DNA of 21,910 nucleotides from CAZUNO01 sp964621445 [NCBI: Candidatus Hadarchaeota archaeon] (lineage in GTDB: Archaea; CAYQAE01; CAYVLA01), in the NCBI GenBank assembly GCA_964621445.1, contig CAZUNO010000006.1:1-21910 (forward strand), read 5' to 3'. The stretch's first letter is position 1, and each line of letters starts with the position of its first letter. This document shows positions 14,917 to 21,062 of this stretch, in pieces. The notes under the pieces were generated by a model. That model searched no databases. It was not told the DNA's origin and was given only the letters and a program-made list of their open reading frames with translations. The translations under genes were made by a program, and so were the position numbers.

Positions 14917-16128
14917 TTGATAAGAGCAATTCTCATCATATTGGTTGTCCTCTCGCTACCCCTTTGTGCAGCAAATAGGATCAACATTCTATTACTTGGA
15001 GGAGTGGGCTCCGTGGGCGTCCTGACCCAGCAGTTCAGCGCTAATCCCATGGTTGACTCGGTCGGCGTCCCTTGCCGAGGAAGGGAGCTCCTGAGCAAGG
15101 GAGGAGATCCTTCTGATCTGGAGAGGTACATTCGGATCTATTTCCCGCGAAGATACGAGGAAATGAAGAGCTACGACGTCATAATACTCAACGGGGCCGA
15201 GTACCAGCTATTCACCCCCAAGCAGGACAAATGGATGTATGACGCAATCAGGGAGGGGGCAGGGGGAATAAATGATCTAAGCGTCCTGAGCGCGGACCCC
15301 GAGATCAACCATGCATGGGCCTATTCACAGACATCAGATACCTTCCCCAACGATGCTGAGTGGGTGGCGGAGCATGATGGGGGCAGACAAGCCTCCATGT
15401 ATGCCACCCTGGAAGTTAACCGGGACTATCCGGAGCCAGTATTGACACCATTCATACCTTACGGGTTTGAGGATATAGTATACTACACCGCCGGACGCAC
15501 GGTCAGGCCGAAAGAGGGAGCGGATACCCTTGCCTGGCAGCTTGGAAACCATCCCGAGGGGAGAGTAGCCTGGAGCGCTGGCTGGGATTATGAGGAAGGG
15601 AGAACCGTTACTGTGGGCTCAGGCATAAGCAAGACCGATTTCTTTGACCCCAAACCGGGAACGGCAGGCGGGATTGTGCTAATGAACATGATTCTGCATG
15701 TGGCCCAGCGAGATTTGATACAGGATGTTGAGCTCTACCAGAGTCTTAATTCAAACTTCGAGAGCTTCAAGACAAAACTGGCACTGGTGCTTTCCCTCAG
15801 GGATTTCGTGGACAGGTTCGGGGCAAACACCGAGGATGTGCAGAAGGAGATCCTGAGACTTGAAGAGATGTTCGAACAGGCGGCGGATTACTACCGAGAC
15901 CAGGAATTCCAGGCTAGCCAGGCCACTATCAGCCAGGCCCTGGATGAATTCTCACAGGTGGAGGACATGGCTAGAGATGTAAAGGACCGGGCTCTTTTCT
16001 GGGTATTTGTAATAGAGTGGCTAGCAACCTTTTCGGCGTTCTTCATATCAAGTTTTGTTCTCTGGACATTAATGGTGAGAAGAAAGCTTTACCGTGAGGT
16101 TAAAGAGACCAAGTTCAGCAAGAATTAG
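14917..16128 (+). CDS. Membrane-anchored protein of an unnamed family, copy B
   Basis: 403 residues. The start must be TTG 14917: an in-frame stop lies 13 bases upstream, and the signal peptide (IRAILIILVVLSLPLCAA) begins at once. The N-terminal domain starts INILLLGGVGSVGVL, and SYDVIILNGAEYQLFTPKQDKW (85-106) again looks amidotransferase-like; late in the domain TVTVGSGISKTDFF adds to that. No catalytic Cys-His-Glu triad is evident. Motifs shared with copies A and C: RYIRIYFPRRY (70-80), SDTFPND (140-146), DRFGAN, DVKDRALFWVFVIEWL and LWTLMVRRKLYREV. The membrane helix is near 360-388 with a basic tail. It is more diverged than A and C are from each other (KTDFFDPKPG replaces the Trp-rich WSP segment). 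It precedes the aldo/keto reductase operon by 101 bases. Confidence 0.9.
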   Translation: MIRAILIILVVLSLPLCAANRINILLLGGVGSVGVLTQQFSANPMVDSVGVPCRGRELLSKGGDPSDLERYIRIYFPRRYEEMKSYDVIILNGAEYQLFTPKQDKWMYDAIREGAGGINDLSVLSADPEINHAWAYSQTSDTFPNDAEWVAEHDGGRQASMYATLEVNRDYPEPVLTPFIPYGFEDIVYYTAGRTVRPKEGADTLAWQLGNHPEGRVAWSAGWDYEEGRTVTVGSGISKTDFFDPKPGTAGGIVLMNMILHVAQRDLIQDVELYQSLNSNFESFKTKLALVLSLRDFVDRFGANTEDVQKEILRLEEMFEQAADYYRDQEFQASQATISQALDEFSQVEDMARDVKDRALFWVFVIEWLATFSAFFISSFVLWTLMVRRKLYREVKETKFSKN

Positions 16129-16198
16129 GAAAAGCATGATTCCCTAGCGCATTCTTTTCCAGGGGTCTCCGCGATGTATTTACCAGAGTAATCTCAAG

Positions 16199-16210
16199 TA
16201 TAAGCTTTAT
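16199..16210 (+). promoter_or_regulatory. TATA box of the aldo/keto reductase operon
   Basis: TATAAGCTTTAT is centred 26-27 bases before ATG 16230. It is the best TATA match in the window and indicates a leaderless mRNA starting at or next to the ATG. Confidence 0.6.
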
Positions 16211-16229
16211 TCATTAGATCCCTGGATAG

Positions 16230-17243
16230 ATGAAGCGGGGTCACCATATTTTGAATATCCAGAGGCTTGGCAAAACTGACATGAATGTGTCCCGACTTTC
16301 CTTCGGCGGCCTTTTCGTTTCCAGGATAGGAGGCGGATATGAGCAGGCAAGAAAGGCTTTGAGGAGAGGAATGGAGCTGGGGGTCAACTACATCGATACC
16401 GCTCCAAGCTACGCTAACAGCGAGAAGGTGATCGGCCGGGCCCTTGGAAACGACGGGTGGGACTACTACGTATCCACAAAGCTGGGAGGACGGCCGGAGA
16501 ATTTCAATCCACGCGATGTGGACCACCTGAGACGGAGCCTGGAAAGAAGCATGGAGCTTCTCGGCCAGAATCACATCGACATACTCATGATCCATGAACC
16601 CGACAGACCCGGCCAGTACGACTGGTTTGATGATTGGGAACAAGTAGGAGGTCCCGTTTGCAACTTTCTATCTGAGTGCAAGGAAGAGGGAATCATCGAT
16701 TACACAGGCGTGGGGGGAACAACAGTTTACGAGATGAAACACATCATAGAAAACGGCGATTTCGACGTGCTCCTGACAGCGTTTAACTCAAGCCTTCTCT
16801 GGAGGGAGTCTCTGGAGGTAACCGTCCCGGCGGCAAAGAAATTGGGAATGGGGGTTATCTCTGGTTCCCCACTGCAACAGGGCTGGTTATCCCGCAAATA
16901 TGAAAAACGGGTTAGGGACCACCCGCCTCCATGGCTTTCGCCTTCCAGGAGAGATCAGCTCCTGAGACTATATTCCTTCGTTGAGGAGCTGGATATGCCC
17001 ATTGCTGAACTGGCCCTGCGATTTGTTATTTCAAACAGTCAGGTTGATACGATTCTCATGGGGGCTAGGTCGGAGAAAGAGGTGGAGGAGAACGTGAAAT
17101 CTGTGGAGAGGGGACCCCTTCCCCGGGGTGTTTTGAATGAGCTGGAGGAAATATACGAAATGGTGCCCTACCGGCCCTGTGAAGAGCCAATGTCGAATGC
17201 CCTGACCAATACCCATTACATGGGTCCGGGAAGGCTGCGTTGA
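16230..17243 (+). CDS. Aldo/keto reductase
   Basis: 337 residues, normal length for the TIM-barrel NAD(P)H-dependent family. The catalytic tetrad is complete: Asp 56 and Tyr 61 in GVNYIDTAPSYANSEKVIG, Lys 84 in YYVSTKLG and His 122 in DILMIHEPDR. The C-terminal cofactor-binding region has QVDTILMGARSEKEVEENV. The pattern RLGKTDMNVSRLSFGG at the start and HEPDR after the fourth strand recall the aldose/L-fucose dehydrogenase-like subgroup, so a sugar or sugar-derived aldehyde is a reasonable substrate guess. The leaderless promoter fits ATG 16230. The gene is 14 bases upstream of the alcohol dehydrogenase, surely one operon, so a two-step redox conversion of the same metabolite is likely. Confidence 0.94.
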   Translation: MKRGHHILNIQRLGKTDMNVSRLSFGGLFVSRIGGGYEQARKALRRGMELGVNYIDTAPSYANSEKVIGRALGNDGWDYYVSTKLGGRPENFNPRDVDHLRRSLERSMELLGQNHIDILMIHEPDRPGQYDWFDDWEQVGGPVCNFLSECKEEGIIDYTGVGGTTVYEMKHIIENGDFDVLLTAFNSSLLWRESLEVTVPAAKKLGMGVISGSPLQQGWLSRKYEKRVRDHPPPWLSPSRRDQLLRLYSFVEELDMPIAELALRFVISNSQVDTILMGARSEKEVEENVKSVERGPLPRGVLNELEEIYEMVPYRPCEEPMSNALTNTHYMGPGRLR

Positions 17244-17244
17244 T

Positions 17245-17251
17245 GGGGTGA
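17245..17251 (+). promoter_or_regulatory. Shine-Dalgarno deciding a TTG start
   Basis: GGGGTGA, complementary to the 3' end of archaeal 16S rRNA, ends six bases before TTG 17258. It supports that start for the alcohol dehydrogenase, an internal gene of the operon. Confidence 0.6.
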
Positions 17252-17257
17252 GCACGG

Positions 17258-18277
17258 TTGAAGGCCGCAGTTGTGAACAGGGACCGCGATCTTGAGGTAA
17301 GGGAAGTTGCCCAGCCCGAGATCGGGGACTATGAATGCCTGGTTGAGATAGACGCCTGTGCCATCTGCACGGGGACGGATTCAAACATAATTGCCGGGAA
17401 TTTTCCCGGTTTACCGGACCCACCCTTTATCCTAGGTCATGAGTCAACTGGAATAATCAAGATGACCGGGGATAGGGTACGTAATTTCGAGATCGGCGAC
17501 CGGGTAACTCGTGCAGCCGGTGTTCTGCCTGGAAGGCGGAGAGATGGCTTGGCCAGCGTTTGGGGAGGGTTCGCTGAAATGGGGATGGTGGTTGACACTG
17601 TAGCCGCAACCTCTGATGGGAGGAAGTATTCACTGATGGATGAAAAGAGTAAAACTCCTCTTCCTTCCTGGGTTGGGCCCGTTTGGGGTGCCCTGTCCAT
17701 CAATCAAAGGGAGATACTCTCTCTGGTGAACGAGATGGATATTGATGGCGCTTCCAGATGCGTGGTCATAGGGTCAGGCTATAATGGATTCCTTTTCTCC
17801 CTGCTTCTCAAAAACGCGGGAGCCGGGGATGTTCTGGTTGTGGGGAATGGTAACCGGAGGGAACTTGCACTGGGTACCTATAGGGCCGATGCTTTTCTGG
17901 ATTACAGGGATGAAAACACCCCTTCAGATGTCCACGGGTATCTGGGCGGGGCACCAAACCTGGTTATAGATGCCGTTGGCACCCGGGAGTCAGTTGGCTT
18001 TGCCCGCAGGATCGTTAACCAGGACACGAGCTTCGGCAAATATGGAATGCATGAATACGATCTGACCGATGGCCTGGTCTCCGATATAGCAGAGACCTGC
18101 GATATCATGGATATGACCACGGACGAGGTATCGGCCACCCAGGCCTGGCAAGAACTCTACAAGGAGGGCATATTCACCCGTGAGATGTACGATGGAACGC
18201 TTCCCCTGGACCGGATCGGGGAGGCGTTCAGGATGCTTGATGGCCGTGAGGCGGTTAAATTGGTTATTGTCATGTAG
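17258..18277 (+). CDS. Medium-chain (alcohol dehydrogenase-like) oxidoreductase
   Basis: 339 residues starting MKAAVVNRDRDLEVRE, the usual beginning of the family. The GroES-like domain has CAICTGTD (Cys 37 as likely catalytic-zinc ligand) and LGHESTG (His 61, Glu 62). The structural-zinc loop with four cysteines is absent: the segment after GDRVTRAAGV has none. The Rossmann motif is VVIGSGYNGFLFSLLLKNAG, with GSGYNG in place of GxGxxG, followed by VVGNGNRRELALGTYRADAFLDY. The residue after Asp 41 is Ser-Asn, not the common His, so zinc coordination may differ. It follows the aldo/keto reductase by 14 bases. Sugar or polyol dehydrogenase activity is inferred from the partner; substrate unknown. 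Confidence 0.92.
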   Translation: MKAAVVNRDRDLEVREVAQPEIGDYECLVEIDACAICTGTDSNIIAGNFPGLPDPPFILGHESTGIIKMTGDRVRNFEIGDRVTRAAGVLPGRRRDGLASVWGGFAEMGMVVDTVAATSDGRKYSLMDEKSKTPLPSWVGPVWGALSINQREILSLVNEMDIDGASRCVVIGSGYNGFLFSLLLKNAGAGDVLVVGNGNRRELALGTYRADAFLDYRDENTPSDVHGYLGGAPNLVIDAVGTRESVGFARRIVNQDTSFGKYGMHEYDLTDGLVSDIAETCDIMDMTTDEVSATQAWQELYKEGIFTREMYDGTLPLDRIGEAFRMLDGREAVKLVIVM

Positions 18278-18442
18278 AACTGCGCTTTTTTAGGACACGA
18301 TATTTCTTCGAGTTATAATTAAATCCATATGTAAGTAATTTGTATTACTATAAAAATAAACCAAGCCAGACGATTATTAGAGTACATTCATTACCACTGT
18401 ATATATGGTATATGAATAGCTAAATCAGAACATGTTCATAAG
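18278..18442. other. AT-rich intergenic region
   Basis: A T6 run at 18286-18291 just after the dehydrogenase stop may end the operon. The rest is A+T-rich with several TATA-like strings (for example TATATATGGTATATG near 18400). No gene seen. Confidence 0.4.
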
Positions 18443-18449
18443 CTATAAG
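18443..18449 (+). promoter_or_regulatory. TATA-like box of the first methyltransferase
   Basis: CTATAAG within CATAAGCTATAAGA, about 30 bases before ATG 18476. Confidence 0.45.
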
Positions 18450-18475
18450 AACCTGGAAATGCCAAATTAAATCCA

Positions 18476-18966
18476 ATGCCAGAGGACTTCACGGTAGCGG
18501 ATTTAATCCCGGTGAGCATTGTTAGCGTTCTTTTCATTGCCCAGGTCCTTGTTGGTACCTATATGCTGAAGGATGTCTCCCAAAATCAGGTGCTGGCCTA
18601 TTCCGGTGTCGTTCTATACATATTTTCGGGTTTGGTCTTTGGCTGGATGCCCATGGCCGAGTTTCGAAAGAGGGGATGTGTAAAGGATGGAGAGAGCTAT
18701 ATCCAGACCAGCAAGCTGGTGGACACCGGGATCTATTCCATCGTTAGACATCCCCAGTACATGACGTTCATGATGTTCGCGATAGCCGGGTCCCTGCTCT
18801 TCCAGCATTATATTGTGGTATTATTGGGTGTACCTATAATCCCGCTGGTCTATGTGGATCTTATCAGGGCCGATAGGGATTTATTAAAAAATTTGGGGAT
18901 GAATACCGGGAATATATGAAGAGGGTTCCCAGGGCGAATTTTATTTTTGGTTTGATCAGGAGATAG
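18476..18966 (+). CDS. Membrane methyltransferase (ICMT/PEMT-like), first copy, needs a -1 frameshift
   Basis: The zero frame gives 147 residues, ending at TGA 18917-18919. Reading one base back at A_AAA_AAT (18886-18892) gives ~163 residues ending at TAG 18964-18966, with the tail FGDEYREYMKRVPR that matches the family's conserved C-terminus and the neighbouring paralog (FGDDYRRYMKRVPR). The protein has four or so hydrophobic segments and the SAM-binding block LVDTGIYSIVRHPQYMTF. Known relatives are the isoprenylcysteine carboxyl methyltransferase and phospholipid N-methyltransferase families; the acceptor here is unknown. The zero-frame product lacks the C-terminal motif. It could be a programmed frameshift, a sequencing or assembly error in an A-run, or a recent pseudogene. 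Confidence 0.8.
18886..18892 (+). other. Candidate -1 slippery heptamer A_AAA_AAT
   Basis: In the zero frame the codons are TTA-AAA-AAT. The X_XXY_YYZ arrangement is exact, and it sits precisely where the reading frame has to change to recover the conserved C-terminus. The next codon in the new frame is TTT at 18892-18894. Confidence 0.45.
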
Positions 18967-18982
18967 GAAAGGGTTCATAGCA

Positions 18983-19479
18983 ATGAGGGACCCCAGGAAA
19001 AGCGATTCGGAGTATTCATGGAAAAGGGATCCCCTGTTCTGGGCATATAGCGTCCTCATGTCCCTTCCCTTAATACTCGTATTCTTCTTTTACAATCATT
19101 ACCGACTGGACTTCCTGGTTTACTCCGGGTGGCTTCTAATTGGATTCGGTCTCATTCTGATATTCCTGGCGGGTGCCGAGTTCAGAAGACATGGAGGATC
19201 GCCCCCGGGCGAGAGCATAGTTAAAACCACAAACCTGGTGGACAGCGGGATCTATGGTGTGGTGCGAAATCCCCAATGATTGGAGTGGTGTTTATATCCC
19301 AGCACTGGTCCGTGGTTTTTTGTGGGCTAACGGGGTCGATTCTGTTCTACAGGGATATCTTGAACGAGGAGCAGAATAATCTCCAGAAGTTTGGCGATGA
19401 CTATAGACGATACATGAAAAGGGTTCCCAGAAGGAACCTTTTCTTGGGAATAGTTCGAATACTAACACGGAGGAGCTAG
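18983..19479 (+). pseudogene. Second membrane methyltransferase copy, split with loss of part of the active-site region
   Basis: Two frames together make one ICMT/PEMT-like protein: 18983-19279 (98 residues, ending LVDSGIYGVVRNPQ) and 19276-19479 (67 residues, starting MIGVVFISQHW and ending FGDDYRRYMKRVPR plus a basic tail). They overlap by four bases as ATGA. Aligned to the first copy, the residues equivalent to YMTFMMF after the R-x-P-Q motif are missing, so about 22 bases have been deleted, which also shifts the frame. Those residues include the conserved Tyr of the SAM-binding motif. The start ATG 18983 is preceded by AGGAAAGGG. Probably a decaying paralog; a coupled two-part protein is formally possible. 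It sits 16 bases after the frameshifted end of the first copy. Confidence 0.75.
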
Positions 19480-19500
19480 GGGAGCCCGGATTTCCCGGCG

Positions 19501-20991
19501 CTATTCCTCCAGCCATTTATTGAGCTTTTCCTCGTGTTCTTGGGACCAACCCACGTAACAGTTGGCCATTATCTCCTCGTATGTGGTGGCCGGGTTCTCG
19601 TCGCTCCTGCTATACGAGGTGTCCCTGAACTCCCCGCGCTTTGCTTTTCTGCGCCACTCCTTGAAGGCCTTCTTATCGTACTCGATGCAGCGGCGGTGAA
19701 CCTCCTCATAATCGACCATCGCCCTTAGCTCCTGGTCCATGTCCTCGGCCACCTCCTCCCTGGAGTCGGCCAGATTACGGACCTCATCGGGGTCCTCATC
19801 CAGGTTGAAGAGCTGTGGCCCGTACCCGGGATATGCAATGTACTTCCAGGCCCCCTTGCGGAGCATGAACATGGTCGTGTTGCTTGCGGTACCGGTATGG
19901 AGAGCCAGTGCCTTGTTGCGGTTCTCGTCGGTCTCTCCCCGGAGGAGGGGAACGAGGGATTCACCGTCGACATTCTCAGGGGTCTCGATCTCCGTAAGTT
20001 CCGCTATGGTTGGAAAGATGTCGATCAGGGAGGTTATGTTATCCACCTCTCGTCCTGGCTTTACTTCCGGCCCGGTGACGATCAGCGGAACCCGGGAGGC
20101 CCCTTCGTAAAGGTTCATCTTGTACCAGTTACGGTGATCGGTGGCCAGCTCGCCGTGGTCGCTGCTGAATATGAAGTAGGTGTCATCCTTTAGGCCGAGA
20201 TCATGGATGGTCTTGACCAGCTCACCCACCATGGCGTCGGCTTCAGCACACATGGCGTAGTAGGCGGCCTTGAACATCCTAACCGTTTCCGGGTCAAAGC
20301 CATGCTTCCACTGTTTATTGATGCGCTGGTACTGAAAGACGGGATGTACCTCCTCATCTTCCGGCGGTATGGATATCTTGTCCATGTCGATTTTATCCAT
20401 CCAGTGAGAGGTGGTCCGGAACGCGGGGTGTACGGCCCCGGTTGCCATGTATAGGAAAAAGGGATCATCGGAGCCTTCCTGAACCTCTAAAAAGTCCTTT
20501 GCCCTGGAGACGTTATTCCAGTCTTTTTGATATGCATTCTCCTCTCCGGTCCTGATTTCCAGGTCCTGGGAGCCCCGTCCATAGACCGGTAGCCTTATGT
20601 CGGCGGGACCGGTCCAGGCGGTGACCCTGGCGAGGTGACTGTGTCCTCCAGATCTGTAGTCGCTCTTGCCAAGTCCGATATCTCGGTAGTCATCCGCTAT
20701 GAAGGTATAGCCGGCATCGTGAAGGAGATCCATGAGGGTTGTGTCCCCGGGCTCCAACCCCTTGTGGTTGTTCCAGCTCTCGCAGTGGTGGGTGTAGCGG
20801 CCGGACCACATATTGGCCCGGGACGGGCAGCAGATGGGGTGGCTGCAGTAGTTTCTACGGAAGAGAACTCCGTTTGAGGCCAGCCGGTCGATGTTTGGGG
20901 TGGCTCGTTGCATGGAGGGCTCGCCCATGCAACCAAGGGCTCTCCCATCCCAGCTTTCGGCGTGGAAGAAAACGATGTTTGGACTCGGCAT
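19501..20991 (-). CDS. Sulfatase, arylsulfatase K-like
   Basis: 496 residues from ATG 20991. The sulfatase signature HPICCPSRANMWSGR has the formylglycine Cys at 54 (C-x-P-S-R). His 188, Asp 278-His 279 (FSSDHGE) and Lys 292 fit the metal and sulfate site. An unusual point is Glu 12-Ser 13 in FFHAESWDGR, where many sulfatases have Asp-Asp or Asp-Ser. The blocks PICCPSRA-MWSG, ESWNN-KGL-P, TT-MD and GGHSH--RV-AWT closely match what I recall of arylsulfatase K, a glucuronate-2-sulfatase. No signal peptide, so apparently cytosolic. The frame is open to 21180, but that extension overlaps copy C and is not coding; a TATA-like box 26 bases from 20991 fixes the start. A formylglycine-generating enzyme is not in the window. 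Confidence 0.94.
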   Translation of the reverse strand: MPSPNIVFFHAESWDGRALGCMGEPSMQRATPNIDRLASNGVLFRRNYCSHPICCPSRANMWSGRYTHHCESWNNHKGLEPGDTTLMDLLHDAGYTFIADDYRDIGLGKSDYRSGGHSHLARVTAWTGPADIRLPVYGRGSQDLEIRTGEENAYQKDWNNVSRAKDFLEVQEGSDDPFFLYMATGAVHPAFRTTSHWMDKIDMDKISIPPEDEEVHPVFQYQRINKQWKHGFDPETVRMFKAAYYAMCAEADAMVGELVKTIHDLGLKDDTYFIFSSDHGELATDHRNWYKMNLYEGASRVPLIVTGPEVKPGREVDNITSLIDIFPTIAELTEIETPENVDGESLVPLLRGETDENRNKALALHTGTASNTTMFMLRKGAWKYIAYPGYGPQLFNLDEDPDEVRNLADSREEVAEDMDQELRAMVDYEEVHRRCIEYDKKAFKEWRRKAKRGEFRDTSYSRSDENPATTYEEIMANCYVGWSQEHEEKLNKWLEE

Positions 20992-21012
20992 GGGGAGAGT
21001 TGTGCCAGGGCC

Positions 21013-21021
21013 CAATATATG
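21013..21021 (-). promoter_or_regulatory. TATA box of the sulfatase gene
   Basis: The minus strand reads CATATATTG, centred 26 bases before ATG 20991. It lies in the 71-base gap after copy C, so the sulfatase has its own leaderless promoter. Confidence 0.55.
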
Positions 21022-21062
21022 TGTGTCTCGATGGAGAGTACGTAGGAATTGAACTTTTTCTC

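Noticed and set aside
14820-15131. Minus-strand frame across the start of copy B
   Set aside because: It overlaps a clear signal peptide and conserved domain on the plus strand and has no recognisable features.
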